Shown: positions 8,224 to 17,761, numbered from the stretch's first letter. The stretch is 64,000 nucleotides of DNA from Pandoraea horticolens (GCF_902459555.1 NZ_CABPSM010000007.1:226799-290798), one strand, 5' to 3'. Made by a program: numbers and translations. The notes: generated by a model from the sequence alone, not told the origin.

Positions 8224-8751
8224 TTACTTCTTGGCGTTGGCCACGCCTTCCGTGATTTCCTTGTGGGCAGCTTCGATGCCTTCCCAGCCTTCGACCTTGA
8301 CCCACTTGCCCTTCTCGAGCGCCTTGTAGTTCTCGAAGAAGTGCTTGATCTGGTCCTTCAGGTAACCCGGCACGTCGTCGAGCGACTTCATGTGCGCCGT
8401 CATCGGGCAGATCTTGTCGACCGGCACGACCACCAACTTGGCATCCACGCCCGACTCGTCGGTCATGTTGAGCATGCCCAGTGCGCGGCAGCGAACCACC
8501 GAGCCGGCCAGCAGCGGGAACGGCGTGACGACCAGCGCGTCGACGGGGTCGCCGTCGCCAGCCAGCGTTTGCGGAATAAAGCCGTAGTTGGCCGGGTAGC
8601 GCATGCCCGTGCCGATGAAGCGGTCAACGACCAGCAGACCCAGATCCTTGTCGGCCTCGTACTTCACCGGGTCGCTCTGCGCCGGGATCTCGATGATGAC
8701 GTTGAAATCGTTGGGGATGTCCTTGCCGGCAGGCACGTGGTTGAAGCTCAT
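8224..8751 (-). CDS. ppa: Inorganic pyrophosphatase
   Basis: Soluble family I pyrophosphatase of 175 residues, the normal bacterial length. It hydrolyses pyrophosphate to phosphate and so drives biosynthetic reactions in the cytoplasm. The metal-binding signature D-G-D-P-V-D-A-L-V-V is intact, as are E-I-P and Y-P-A-N-Y-G-F-I-P-Q around the substrate site. The open frame extends upstream, but the ATG at 8751 (MSFNHVPAGKDIPNDF) matches family N-termini and has AGGAAT just before it. It is followed by its own terminator and is probably monocistronic. Confidence 0.97.
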   Translation of the reverse strand: MSFNHVPAGKDIPNDFNVIIEIPAQSDPVKYEADKDLGLLVVDRFIGTGMRYPANYGFIPQTLAGDGDPVDALVVTPFPLLAGSVVRCRALGMLNMTDESGVDAKLVVVPVDKICPMTAHMKSLDDVPGYLKDQIKHFFENYKALEKGKWVKVEGWEGIEAAHKEITEGVANAKK

Positions 8752-8854
8752 GATGGCATTCCTGTGTATGAAAAAGGGCATTGCCGCCGCACGGCGCGCA
8801 CGCCCGCCAACCTGCCGGATGCCACGCCGCCCGACGGCAATCGGGCGCGGAACA

Positions 8855-10039
8855 TTATAGCGGGTTTGCCTGATTTGCCTGTATAGCCGGCAGGCGGGCA
8901 AGCCGCTGCGGGGTGAGTTCGTCCACGTGCGTGCAGCCCAGCAGTTGCATCGTTGTGCGCAACTCACCAAGCAGCAACGAGAGCACACCGGCAGCGCCCT
9001 CCCCGCCACGCGCCGCTACCCCGTACAGCGGCGCCCGGCCAAGCAACACGCCCTTGGCCCCCAGCGCGACCGCCTTGGCCACGTCTGCCCCGCGCCGCAC
9101 GCCACCGTCGACGAAGACGGTCATCCTGGGGCCGCCAGCGTCAAGCGCCTCGACAATCGGCGGCAGCGCTTCGAGCGGTGCAAGCGTGCTGCCCAACTGC
9201 CGCCCGCCGTGATTCGAGACGACGATGCCGTCGGCGCCATGCGCCTGCGCCAGTCGCGCGTCTTCCACCGTCTGAATCCCCTTGACGAGCACTTCGCCCG
9301 GCCAGTGGCGCCGCACCCAGCCCAGATCGTCCCAACGCAGCGACAGATCCATCTGACGGCTCAGCATCGCCGCATGGCGCGCCAGATCGGCCCGTTCGCC
9401 CATGCTTTTCGCGATGTTGCGCAGTTGCGGCGCACCGTGGGCCAGCATCTGCCAGCTCCAGTGCGGATGCCGCATGCAGTCCGCCAGCAGTCGCGGGGTG
9501 AAGCGCAACGGCAGCTTGAAACCGTTGCGCGTGTCGTGATCGCGCTTGCCATGTACCGGCGTGTCGACCGTCAGCAGCAATGTGCGAAAACCGGCTTCAC
9601 GCGCGCGGCGCATCATGCTCTCGGCAATGCGCCGGTCCTGCTGCACATAAAGCTGGAGCCACAGTTCGCCGTCGGGCACCGCAGCACGCACGTCCTCCAG
9701 CAACGAGGTCGACGCCGTCGACAGCACGAACGGCAGCCCCGCGTCGGCGGCCGCACGCGCGAGCAGTTCGTCCGCACAGGGCCAGAACAGACCATTGAGC
9801 CCGGTCGGCCCAACCACCATCGGGGCGGCGGCTTCACGCCCCCAGAAGGTCGCCGCACTCGACATCTGCGAAGTATCGGTCAGCACCCGCGGCGAAAAGC
9901 CCCACTGCCCGAATGCATCGCGATTGCGCCGCAGCGCGTCGCCGTCTTCCGCCCCGCCTTCCAGATAATCGAACGCCAGCTTCGTCAAACGCCGCCGGGC
10001 TGCCCGGCGGTAATCCTCCACGCAGGAAAACGCGTGCAT
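8855..10039 (-). CDS. FMN-dependent alpha-hydroxy acid dehydrogenase
   Basis: Protein of 394 residues, full length for the family of L-lactate, mandelate and glycolate oxidising flavoenzymes (TIM barrel with FMN). The active-site motif S-N-H-G-G-R-Q-L is present with the catalytic His at 277; the FMN-binding lysine in V-L-V-K-G and the phosphate-binding D-G-G-V-R-R-G follow family pattern. The substrate cannot be told from sequence: lactate or mandelate-like acids are both possible. It is divergent from an IclR regulator 150 bases away and so is probably under its control. Confidence 0.88.
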   Translation of the reverse strand: MHAFSCVEDYRRAARRRLTKLAFDYLEGGAEDGDALRRNRDAFGQWGFSPRVLTDTSQMSSAATFWGREAAAPMVVGPTGLNGLFWPCADELLARAAADAGLPFVLSTASTSLLEDVRAAVPDGELWLQLYVQQDRRIAESMMRRAREAGFRTLLLTVDTPVHGKRDHDTRNGFKLPLRFTPRLLADCMRHPHWSWQMLAHGAPQLRNIAKSMGERADLARHAAMLSRQMDLSLRWDDLGWVRRHWPGEVLVKGIQTVEDARLAQAHGADGIVVSNHGGRQLGSTLAPLEALPPIVEALDAGGPRMTVFVDGGVRRGADVAKAVALGAKGVLLGRAPLYGVAARGGEGAAGVLSLLLGELRTTMQLLGCTHVDELTPQRLARLPAIQANQANPL

Positions 10040-10140
10040 TGGCTCCCCCTGTCCTCATGTCCCCCGTGAAGCGCGCCACGAGGTTTTTATCCTTGCTCCA
10101 CAACTTGCCCTGGGGACAAATCGCTACTTGCTCACAAACA

Positions 10141-10168
10141 ATTGCATTACAATCACAATCGTTACAAT
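10141..10168. promoter_or_regulatory. ATTG/CAAT repeat cluster upstream of iclR
   Basis: In the divergent gap between the FMN dehydrogenase and the IclR gene, ATTGCATTACAAT (an imperfect inverted repeat, ATTG-N5-CAAT) is followed by CACAATCGTTACAAT. The same word type recurs at 17892-17924. Probable operator for the IclR protein; inferred. Confidence 0.45.
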
Positions 10169-10189
10169 CCGAACACACCGGAACATTCC

Positions 10190-11065
10190 ATGCCGCGCTT
10201 ACCCGCCCGGTCATCCCGCCCGACAGAAGACGCGCCTGCCACCCCGTCAGCCCGATCCACCGGTGCGACGGATGCTGCGCGGTCTGCGCCACGCTCGTCG
10301 CTCTTCGTCGGCTCGACCGAAAAAACGTTTCAGGTGCTGCACGCGTTCGACGGCCCGGCGCGCTACATGACACTCGGCGACATCGCCAAGGCCGCAGGGC
10401 TTGATCGCAGTGCGACACAGCGGCTCGTGCACACGTTGGAAGCCCTCGGCTATCTCTTTCGCGTGCCCGAGACGCGCACCTATGGCCTCACGACCAAGGT
10501 TTTGCAGTTCTCGTACAACTACATTCGCGCGAACGACCTCGTCGAGAAGGCCGCACCGTATCTGCTCGACATCTTCCGCCGCGTGGGCGAGACGACCAAC
10601 CTGCAAGAACTCGACGGCCACGAGATCGTGTACGTCGCGCGCTTTCCGGGTCAGCATCTCGTGAACATCGGCATCGTCGTCGGCGCGCGTCTGCCGGCCA
10701 TGTTCACCGCGTCCGGTATCGCCATCCTGTCGCGCCTGCCCGAAACGCGCGTGCGCGAGATTCTGGCCAACACGTCGCTCGAGCCGATGACGCCTTACAC
10801 GGTGACGGACGAGAAAAAGCTGCTCGAACGTATTCAAACGGCCGCGCGGCGCGGTTACGCCATCATCGATAGCGAGACCGTGATGGGGGATATTTCGGTT
10901 GCCGCCCCCATCACCGACCACGACGGACACGCCGTCGCTGCCATCAACATCTCGGTGCCGACTTCGCGTTGGACGCGTGAGCGTGTCGAAGCCGAACTCG
11001 CGTCGCACGTTCAGGTCGCCGCGACTTCGATCTCGAAATCGCGGCTATCGACCTTCCGCCGCTAA
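10190..11065 (+). CDS. IclR family transcriptional regulator
   Basis: Regulator of 291 residues: a variable N-terminus of about 40 residues, a winged helix (about 40-100, with TLGDIAKAAGLDRSATQRLV) and a C-terminal effector-binding domain containing the usual F-T-A-S-G-I-A-I-L-S near the ligand pocket. The track-like extension from a TTG at 10142 is rejected in favour of the ATG at 10190. Its position between hydroxyacid-oxidising and aldolase/transport genes, and ATTGCAAT words in two divergent promoters, suggest it controls the whole block. The last 35 bases of the gene region are duplicated just downstream. Confidence 0.9.
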   Translation: MPRLPARSSRPTEDAPATPSARSTGATDAARSAPRSSLFVGSTEKTFQVLHAFDGPARYMTLGDIAKAAGLDRSATQRLVHTLEALGYLFRVPETRTYGLTTKVLQFSYNYIRANDLVEKAAPYLLDIFRRVGETTNLQELDGHEIVYVARFPGQHLVNIGIVVGARLPAMFTASGIAILSRLPETRVREILANTSLEPMTPYTVTDEKKLLERIQTAARRGYAIIDSETVMGDISVAAPITDHDGHAVAAINISVPTSRWTRERVEAELASHVQVAATSISKSRLSTFRR

Positions 11066-11110
11066 GCCGTCTCAGGCGGCTATCGACCTTCCGCCGCCAA
11101 GTCATCTCAG
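11041..11110. repeat. 35-bp tandem duplication at the iclR 3' end
   Basis: Two adjacent 35-base copies (11041-11075 and 11076-11110), both beginning GCGGCTATCGACCTTCCGCC, differ at three positions. The first holds the iclR stop TAA; in the second that codon is CAA. Confidence 0.85.
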
Positions 11111-11144
11111 GGCGGCGGGCAGGTCACAACGACTCAACCGCGAC

Positions 11145-12056
11145 TCAACGCCGTTCGAAAATCGCCAGTTGCTTGGCCAGTTCCTCGCGCAGTTCGGCCG
11201 AGAGCGCAGGTGCGGGCGGCAACAGCGGTGCGAGCATTGCCGGTGCGTTTACCCCGATCAGATCCATCACCGACTTCATCGGGCCCGGATTCGTCTCGGC
11301 GAACGCCAGATTCATCAGCGGAATGAGCGAGCGGTGTAGTTCGAGCGCCTCGGCCGTCTTGCCTGCCGACGCCAGCGCGAAGATGCGCTGCCACGCAGTG
11401 GGCAGCAGCGACGCCGTCACCACAATGCCGCCTCGCGCCCCTGCTGCCACATGCAGCGGGAACAGCGTGTCTTCGCCGCTCAGCACCGCAAACGACTCGT
11501 CGACACCGGCGACCGTGCGCAGGAAATGCCACATGTCGGTGTTGCAGGCCTTCATGCCGATGATGTTCTCGTGCCGCGACAGCTCGTGCAGCACTTCCGG
11601 GGTGATCGCAATGCGCGTGCGGTACGGAATCTCGTAGATCAGGATCGGCACCGGCGACTCGTCGGCATAACGCAGGAAGTAATCGCGGATACCGGCTTGC
11701 GTCGGGTTGGTGTAGTACGGCGTGAGCACGAGCAGGCCGTCGGCACCGGCGGCGGCGAAGTCACGTCCGGCTTCGATGGCATCGTGATAGCCGGGGTCGA
11801 GCACGCCCGCGATCACCGGCACGTCGCGGCCATGCGCCTTGACTTCTTGCGCCGTGAGTTCGGCCATGCGCACGCGCTCGGCGCGCGAGAGCGCACCGTA
11901 TTCGCCAGTGCCGCCCAGCGGCACCACACCGTCGATACCCTGCCCCAGCAGGTAACGCATCAGCGCGCGAGCGGCGTCGGTATGGATCGTGTCGTCGGCA
12001 TTCACCGGCGTGGGAATCGCTGGCAGAATGCCCTTCAGTTGTGCAGAGTGAAGCAT
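11145..12056 (-). CDS. DHDPS/N-acetylneuraminate lyase family aldolase
   Basis: Class I aldolase of 303 residues, TIM barrel, of the dihydrodipicolinate synthase/NAL/KDG aldolase superfamily. The Schiff-base lysine is K169 in I-I-G-M-K-A-C, preceded by the Y-E-I-P-Y-R-T tyrosine strand, and G-G-T-G-E-Y replaces the usual G-T-T-G-E. It sits in a catabolic block with a transporter and dehydrogenases, so a sugar-acid or hydroxy-oxo-acid aldolase/dehydratase is more likely than the biosynthetic DapA. The start at 12056 (MLHSAQLKGILPAIPTPV) fits the family; the longer open frame upstream is antisense-like read-through. It lies 47 bases after the permease gene in the same direction. Confidence 0.85.
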   Translation of the reverse strand: MLHSAQLKGILPAIPTPVNADDTIHTDAARALMRYLLGQGIDGVVPLGGTGEYGALSRAERVRMAELTAQEVKAHGRDVPVIAGVLDPGYHDAIEAGRDFAAAGADGLLVLTPYYTNPTQAGIRDYFLRYADESPVPILIYEIPYRTRIAITPEVLHELSRHENIIGMKACNTDMWHFLRTVAGVDESFAVLSGEDTLFPLHVAAGARGGIVVTASLLPTAWQRIFALASAGKTAEALELHRSLIPLMNLAFAETNPGPMKSVMDLIGVNAPAMLAPLLPPAPALSAELREELAKQLAIFERR

Positions 12057-12103
12057 GAAATAGACGTCCGTGAATCGTAAGTTCGGAGGAATCGGATACC
12101 GCG

Positions 12104-13906
12104 TCAGGTCGCGAGACTGCGCCGGCGCAGACGCTCGGCGACCCAGATCAGTGCGGCGATGAAAAGGAACAGACACGTCGAGACCGCCGCGATCACCGGC
12201 GAGATCTGCATCGTCAGTTCGTCCCAGAACTGCTTGGGCAATGTGGTCGACAGGCCGCCCGACGTGAACAGGGCAATCGTGAGTTCGTCGAACGACGTGG
12301 CGAACGCGAACAGGAACGACGACAGCAGGCCAGCGCCGAGAATCGGGAACGTCACGCGGCGCAGCGTGGCCCACGGGCGCGCTCCCAAGCTGTAAGCCGC
12401 CAGATCGAGACGCGTGTCGTAGTTGCGCAGCACGGCCATCATCGTGATGACGACGTACGGCACGGCCACCACCGTGTGTGCGATGGTCAGCCCCACATTC
12501 GAGCCCACCAGACCGATCTTGGCGAAGAAATAGAACACGCCGACGGCCAGGATCATGCGCGGCACCACGATGGGGGCCAGCACGAAGGCGAGCATCGCCG
12601 ACTTGCCGCGCATGCCACCGCGCACCAGCAAGAACGCGGCGGGCGTGCCGATCAGCATCGAGAGCAGACCGGCGCCAATGCCGACCAGCATCGATCGCGT
12701 GACAGCCTGCATCCACAGCGGCGAATCCCAGACCTGCTGATACCACTGCAGTGAGAATCCCTTCGGCGGCCACGCAAGCGCCGAGGCCGAATCGAACGAC
12801 ACCGGAATCATCAGCAGCGCTGGCGCGGCAAGGAACACCACCAACAGGAAGACGATCGCGCGCAGCACAAGTCCGTCGCCCTGCTCGCCCTTGTGACGCG
12901 GCATCGCACGCAACAGCACATCGGTGGCATTCCCCAACGCGCCAAGCACCTTCTCGCCGAGCGTGCGGCTCCAGCCGCCGCGTCGCTTGCCCGCTTTGAC
13001 GTCGCCCGCGCCGCCGGCCATCGTCGACAGGCCGACCATGCGGTCGTAGACGAGGAACACGACGAGCACCACGGCAAGCAGCAGCACCGAAATCGCGCCT
13101 GCAAAGCCCCAGTTCAATGCCTGCATCACCTGATCGATGATCAGTTGCGTAATCATCGTTTCATGACGTCCGCCCAGCAGTGTCGGCGTAATGAAGAAGC
13201 CGATCGAGGTGACGAACACCATCAGCGCGCCGGCCGCTACGCCCGGCAGCGACAGCGGGAAATACACGCGCCAGAACACCGTGCCGGGACGCGCGCCCAG
13301 TGTCGATGCCGCGCTCGGCAGACGGCGGTCGATGTTCTCCATGACGGACAGCATCGTGAGCACCGCCAGCGGCATGAGCGCATGCACCATGCCGAGTATC
13401 ACGGCGGGGAAGCTGTAGAGCAGCGCGAGCGGCGCGTCGATCAGGCCGAGATCGAGCAACGTGCGGTTGACGACTCCGTTGCGACCAAGCAGCACCACCC
13501 ACGCGAACGTGCGCACGAGAAAGCTCGTCCAGAACGAGACGAGCAGCCAGAAGAGCAGCCGCTGCTTGCGCGCCCCGGTGAGCGTCGAAAGCCGGTAGGC
13601 GATCGGATAGCCGGTGAGCACCGCGAAGAAGGTTGTGTAGAGCGAGACCTTGAGGGTGATGAGCAGCACCTCGACATACACCGACGAGGCGAACAGCCGC
13701 TGATATTCGGCGAGCGTGAAGCCGCTCTCGCCGCGAATGCTCAGCAGCAGCAACTGACCGACCGGATAGATCAGCATGACCGTCAACAGGATGACGATCG
13801 GCGCGGCCATGAGCATCGGGCGCAGGCGTGCGCGCCAGCGTGCCCGGCGCGGCGCCGGCTGAACGGGACGGGACGACGAAGGACGAACCACGGCGGATGC
13901 ACTCAT
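12104..13906 (-). CDS. ABC permease, two spermidine/putrescine-type units fused
   Basis: Membrane protein of 600 residues holding two complete binding-protein-dependent permease domains, about residues 30-290 (PotB-like) and 325-595 (PotC-like), joined by a hydrophilic linker. Each has about six membrane segments and an EAA-type loop (A-S-T-L-G-A-R-P and A-Y-S-L-G-A-R-P, each followed by a conserved F-P). The family normally encodes these as two polypeptides, so this is a fusion. With the adjacent ATPase and binding protein it makes a complete importer for polyamines or other small organic ligands. Its start is three bases after the ATPase stop, so translation is probably coupled. Confidence 0.88.
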   Translation of the reverse strand: MSASAVVRPSSSRPVQPAPRRARWRARLRPMLMAAPIVILLTVMLIYPVGQLLLLSIRGESGFTLAEYQRLFASSVYVEVLLITLKVSLYTTFFAVLTGYPIAYRLSTLTGARKQRLLFWLLVSFWTSFLVRTFAWVVLLGRNGVVNRTLLDLGLIDAPLALLYSFPAVILGMVHALMPLAVLTMLSVMENIDRRLPSAASTLGARPGTVFWRVYFPLSLPGVAAGALMVFVTSIGFFITPTLLGGRHETMITQLIIDQVMQALNWGFAGAISVLLLAVVLVVFLVYDRMVGLSTMAGGAGDVKAGKRRGGWSRTLGEKVLGALGNATDVLLRAMPRHKGEQGDGLVLRAIVFLLVVFLAAPALLMIPVSFDSASALAWPPKGFSLQWYQQVWDSPLWMQAVTRSMLVGIGAGLLSMLIGTPAAFLLVRGGMRGKSAMLAFVLAPIVVPRMILAVGVFYFFAKIGLVGSNVGLTIAHTVVAVPYVVITMMAVLRNYDTRLDLAAYSLGARPWATLRRVTFPILGAGLLSSFLFAFATSFDELTIALFTSGGLSTTLPKQFWDELTMQISPVIAAVSTCLFLFIAALIWVAERLRRRSLAT

Positions 13907-13909
13907 CGC

Positions 13910-15040
13910 TTACCCCGCGATCGCAACGGCGTCGTCGGCGTGCCACGCGAGACCCAGCGTCTGCCCGATCTCGAAACGGTTGCCCTGACGATGCGTCGGG
14001 AACGCCGCCACGAGCGACTTGCCCGATTCACCGTCCTTGCCCGTCTTGCCGCCCGTGACGTCCGATTGTAGATACAGCTTCGTCATGCCGCCCGTGACCA
14101 TGATGTCGGTGAGCGTCGCCGAGATCGTTGCCATGCCGTCGGTGCGGCTCTGAGCGTCCCGGACGTGCAGATTCTGCGGACGCAGCATCAGCTTGACCGG
14201 ACGGCCGCGCTCGACTTGCGGGTCGTAGACCATGGCCCCGGCGCCGTTCGCCCCTTCCACGCCCGGCATCGCCACACGCACCTGATCGCCCGCGCGCTCG
14301 AGCACGGTGGCGTCGAGCAGGTTGGACTCACCAAGGAAGTCGGCAACGAACACGCTCTTCGGACGGAAGTACAGGTCGTCCGGCGTGCCCAGTTGCGCGA
14401 TTTCCCCGGCGTTCATCAGGCAAATGCGATCGGACATCGTCATCGCTTCCTCCTGATCGTGCGTCACGTACACGATGGTGGTGCCGAGTTCGCGGTGAAT
14501 GCGCTTGATCTCGAGCTGCATGTGATCGCGCAGCTTCTTGTCGAGTGCACCCAGCGGTTCGTCCATCAGAATGATCGACGGCCGGTAGACCATGCAGCGC
14601 GCCAGCGCAATGCGCTGCTGCTGGCCGCCCGAGAGTTCGCGCGGATAGCGCTCTGCCACGTGCGGCAGATGCACCATCTCCAGCGCGTTCATGACCATCT
14701 TGCGAGCCGTCTGCGCGTCGGTACGGCGCATCTGCAACGGGAATGCGATGTTCTCCGCCACGGTCATGTGCGGGAACAGCGCGTAGTTCTGGAACACCAT
14801 ACCGATGTCGCGCTCGTACGGCGCGCCGTACGTGACATCGGTCCCGTTGATACGGATAGCGCCCGCATCGGGCTGCGACAGACCGGCGATGAGCGAGAGC
14901 AACGTGGTCTTGCCCGAGCCGCTCGGGCCCAGCAAGGTCAAAAATTCGCCCTGGGCGACATCGAGGTCGGTCGGTGCAAGCGCGACAAAATCGCCGTAAC
15001 GCTTGGACAGGCCCGAGACTTGGAGATTGGCAACGGTCAT
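13910..15040 (-). CDS. ABC transporter ATPase, PotA-like
   Basis: ATP-binding subunit of 376 residues. Walker A G-P-S-G-S-G-K-T-T, signature L-S-G-G-Q-Q-Q-R, Walker B I-I-L-M-D-E-P and the H-D-Q-E-E-A switch are all intact in residues 1-240; the C-terminal part is the TOBE regulatory domain seen in PotA/FbpC-type importers. I chose the ATG at 15040 over an upstream TTG at 15055. It powers the fused permease encoded immediately downstream, with the periplasmic binding protein encoded immediately upstream. Confidence 0.92.
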   Translation of the reverse strand: MTVANLQVSGLSKRYGDFVALAPTDLDVAQGEFLTLLGPSGSGKTTLLSLIAGLSQPDAGAIRINGTDVTYGAPYERDIGMVFQNYALFPHMTVAENIAFPLQMRRTDAQTARKMVMNALEMVHLPHVAERYPRELSGGQQQRIALARCMVYRPSIILMDEPLGALDKKLRDHMQLEIKRIHRELGTTIVYVTHDQEEAMTMSDRICLMNAGEIAQLGTPDDLYFRPKSVFVADFLGESNLLDATVLERAGDQVRVAMPGVEGANGAGAMVYDPQVERGRPVKLMLRPQNLHVRDAQSRTDGMATISATLTDIMVTGGMTKLYLQSDVTGGKTGKDGESGKSLVAAFPTHRQGNRFEIGQTLGLAWHADDAVAIAG

Positions 15041-15086
15041 GAGATCAGCACCCAAAAAATGCTTGAAACGAAACGGCAGGTGAGGA

Positions 15087-16217
15087 TCAGGTCAGGATCC
15101 AGCGGTTGAAACGTTCGAGCGCTACGCTCTGGTTCTGCTGCCAGAACTTGGCATTGATCTGCACGCCGCTCTTCATGTTCTCAGGGAACGTCGGGCAGTT
15201 CTTGGCCACTTCGGGCTTCACATAGTTGAACGCCTCCGGTTGCGTCATGCCGGCCGGGAAGTACTTCGTCAGTTCGGCCTGACGCTTCGGATCGCTGGCG
15301 AACTTGATGAACTCGCGGCACGCGCCCGCGTTCGGCGTGCCCTTGAGGATCGACCAGTTGTCGCAGCCCCAGATGTTCTGGTTCCACACGATCTGCACAG
15401 GCACGCCGTTGGCTTGTGCCGACTGCGCGCGCGAGGCCCACGTGGCGACCATGTCGACTTCGCCCGAACCGAGCATCTGTTCGACTTGCGCGCCCGTGGT
15501 CCACCATACGTCCACATGCTTGGCGATCTTGTCCAGGCTCTTGAACGCACGATCGAAGTCGCACGGATACACCGAACCCGCCGCCACGCCATCCGCCAGC
15601 AACGCCTCTTCGATAGTGTCGAACGGGTACTTGCGGATCGAACGGCGGCCCGGGAAATCCTTCACGTTCCACAGATCGGCCCACGATGTCGGTGCCTTGC
15701 GGCCCTTGAACGCGTCGGTTCGATAGGCGAGTACCGTCGAGTAGATGTTGGTACCGACACCGAACGGCGACATGTACTGCTGAGGAATTTTCGCGATGAC
15801 CGGGTCCGACTCGAGGCCATGACGCTCCAGATACTCTTTGCCGCCCGAGGTCAGCAGCAGAATCGCGGGCTGGCTGATCTTGGCCATGTCCCACGTATAG
15901 CTGCCGGCCTCCACCATGCTCTTGATCTGCGCGGTCGGCTCCGCGTTCGCCTGCACGCCGACGACCTCGATACCGGTCGCCTTGGCGAACGGCTTGTAGA
16001 ACACCGCGTCGTAAGCTTTGGTATAGATGCCGCCGTCGTCGCGCACGACGATGCGTTTGGTCGCGGCGCGCGAGGGCGTCCACACGAACGGGAACGCTAC
16101 GGCGGCCGCGCCGGCGAGCGCCGTCTTCATGGCCGTGCGACGGCCCGGTTGCGCGAGCGGCGCTGCGTTGTTGTCGATGATGTCGAGCGGGCTTGCGGAG
16201 GTCTTGCGTTTCATCAT
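15087..16217 (-). CDS. Periplasmic binding protein, PotD-like (Tat-type signal)
   Basis: Extracellular solute-binding protein of 376 residues. It begins with a long n-region, then R-R-T-A-M-K-T-A-L-A-G-A, a hydrophobic stretch and a likely cleavage after S-R-A near residue 50, which resembles a twin-arginine signal. The mature part (IVVRDDGGIYTKAYD, then W-A-D-L-W-N) is like polyamine/opine binding proteins. Two ATGs are adjacent (16217 and 16214) after GGAGA. It is the first gene of the importer operon and captures the ligand in the periplasm. The exact substrate is unknown; the setting among acid dehydrogenases argues for a carboxylate or amino compound. Confidence 0.87.
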   Translation of the reverse strand: MMKRKTSASPLDIIDNNAAPLAQPGRRTAMKTALAGAAAVAFPFVWTPSRAATKRIVVRDDGGIYTKAYDAVFYKPFAKATGIEVVGVQANAEPTAQIKSMVEAGSYTWDMAKISQPAILLLTSGGKEYLERHGLESDPVIAKIPQQYMSPFGVGTNIYSTVLAYRTDAFKGRKAPTSWADLWNVKDFPGRRSIRKYPFDTIEEALLADGVAAGSVYPCDFDRAFKSLDKIAKHVDVWWTTGAQVEQMLGSGEVDMVATWASRAQSAQANGVPVQIVWNQNIWGCDNWSILKGTPNAGACREFIKFASDPKRQAELTKYFPAGMTQPEAFNYVKPEVAKNCPTFPENMKSGVQINAKFWQQNQSVALERFNRWILT

Positions 16218-16324
16218 GGTCTCCGGTCTTGACTGGGAGGGGTGGGCGCGGCGACGGACGGCAGCTTCGGCACAGCCGCCGCGCGCGCAGTTATGGCAAA
16301 ACAAACAGCAACACTGAAAATGAC

Positions 16325-17761
16325 TCAGGGAACGAGGCGTCCCGGATTGAACAATTGGTTCGGATCGAGCGCCGCCTTCACGGTGCGCATGAGTGCAAGC
16401 TCGGCCGGCGCCTTGTAGCGCTGCATAAGCGGCAACCCCGTCTGTCCCACGCCATGCTCGGCGCTGAACGTGCCGGACAGCCGCGCGGCAACGTCGTTCA
16501 CGCATGCACGCATCGTGTCGCCCATCGATGCACTGTCGGGCAACGACGACCACGCGGCAAAAGAGAACATCGGGATGAAGTGCACGTTGCCATCACCCAT
16601 ATGACCGACGATGGCGATGTCGAGGCCCGGCACCACGGCGTGCACAGCACGCGTGGCGGCGTCGATGAATTCGGGCACGCTCGAGACCGGCACGGCGCAA
16701 TCCGTCGTGAGTCCGACAGCCGCCTTCTTGTTCGCTTCGCTCACGCTGTGGCGCACTTCCCAGAGATCGGCACGCTGGGTTTCGTTCGCCGCGATCACGG
16801 CATCCTCGACCAGTCCTTGCTCGATGGCCTCGCCCAGCGTTTCCGTGAGTACGGCCTCGAGCCCTTCTGCATCGCGCGTGTCGCCGAGTTCGACGAGCAC
16901 ATGCCAGTCGTGCGCGCCCGCGAGCGGATTGCGGCGATTCGGCACGTTCGCGAGCACCATGTCGAGTTGGTAACGGTTCATGATTTCGAACGCCGACAGA
17001 CGCGAGCCGCACGCGTTCTGGAACATGCCGAGCACCTGCCGGGCGGCCGCCGGATCGCGCGGTGCGAACCAGGCCAGCGAATGACAGGTGGGCAGCGGAT
17101 GCAGCTTGATGGCCGCCGCAGTGATGATGCCGAGCGTGCCTTCCGCACCGACGAACAGATGCTTGAGATCGATCCCGGTATTGTCCTTGCGCAGCGCGCG
17201 CAGCCCCTCCCAGACCGTGCCGTCGGCCAGCACGACTTCGAGACCCAGCACGTTTTCACGCGTGTTGCCGTAGCGCAGCACGCCGGTGCCGCCGGCATTG
17301 GTCGAAAGCGTGCCGCCAATCTGGCACGACCCCTCCGCGCCGAGACTGATCGGATACAAGCGGCCAACGTCGGCCGCCGCATCTTGCACGGTTTTCAGGA
17401 TGCACCCGGCTTCGACGATCATCGAGCCGTTCGCGGCATCGATCTGACGAATGTGACGCATGCGCGCCAGATTCAGAATGACGGGCGACGGGCCCTGGGC
17501 CGGCGGCACCGCGCCGCCGCACAGGCTCGTGTTACCGCCCTGCGGGAGGATCGGCACACCGGCCGCGGCACACAGCTTGACCACTTCGCTTACCTGCGCG
17601 GTCGACGACGGCAGCACCACACACAGTGCCTCGCCCCGGTAGCGCCCGCGCCAGTCTTCCGTATAGCCGGCGGTATCGGGCTCGTCACTGAGCACGGCAT
17701 CCGCGCCAAGCGCATCTTGCAACCGGTGGATCAGCGTCTCGCGCGTCACTGCATCGTTCAT
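16325..17761 (-). CDS. FAD-linked 2-hydroxyacid dehydrogenase (GlcD/D-LDH type)
   Basis: Flavoenzyme of 478 residues with an N-terminal FAD-binding PCMH domain (about 40-220, including P-Q-G-G-N-T-S-L-C-G-G) and a C-terminal FAD-oxidase domain with G-H-M-G-D-G-N-V-H and the terminal N-P-G-R-L pattern. The family includes D-lactate, glycolate and D-2-hydroxyglutarate dehydrogenases; I cannot choose between them. An AGGAG site and an AGGAA lie before the ATG at 17761; the longer open frame is not supported. It is divergent from the aldehyde dehydrogenase, across a gap holding the ATTGCAAT motifs. Confidence 0.88.
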   Translation of the reverse strand: MNDAVTRETLIHRLQDALGADAVLSDEPDTAGYTEDWRGRYRGEALCVVLPSSTAQVSEVVKLCAAAGVPILPQGGNTSLCGGAVPPAQGPSPVILNLARMRHIRQIDAANGSMIVEAGCILKTVQDAAADVGRLYPISLGAEGSCQIGGTLSTNAGGTGVLRYGNTRENVLGLEVVLADGTVWEGLRALRKDNTGIDLKHLFVGAEGTLGIITAAAIKLHPLPTCHSLAWFAPRDPAAARQVLGMFQNACGSRLSAFEIMNRYQLDMVLANVPNRRNPLAGAHDWHVLVELGDTRDAEGLEAVLTETLGEAIEQGLVEDAVIAANETQRADLWEVRHSVSEANKKAAVGLTTDCAVPVSSVPEFIDAATRAVHAVVPGLDIAIVGHMGDGNVHFIPMFSFAAWSSLPDSASMGDTMRACVNDVAARLSGTFSAEHGVGQTGLPLMQRYKAPAELALMRTVKAALDPNQLFNPGRLVP

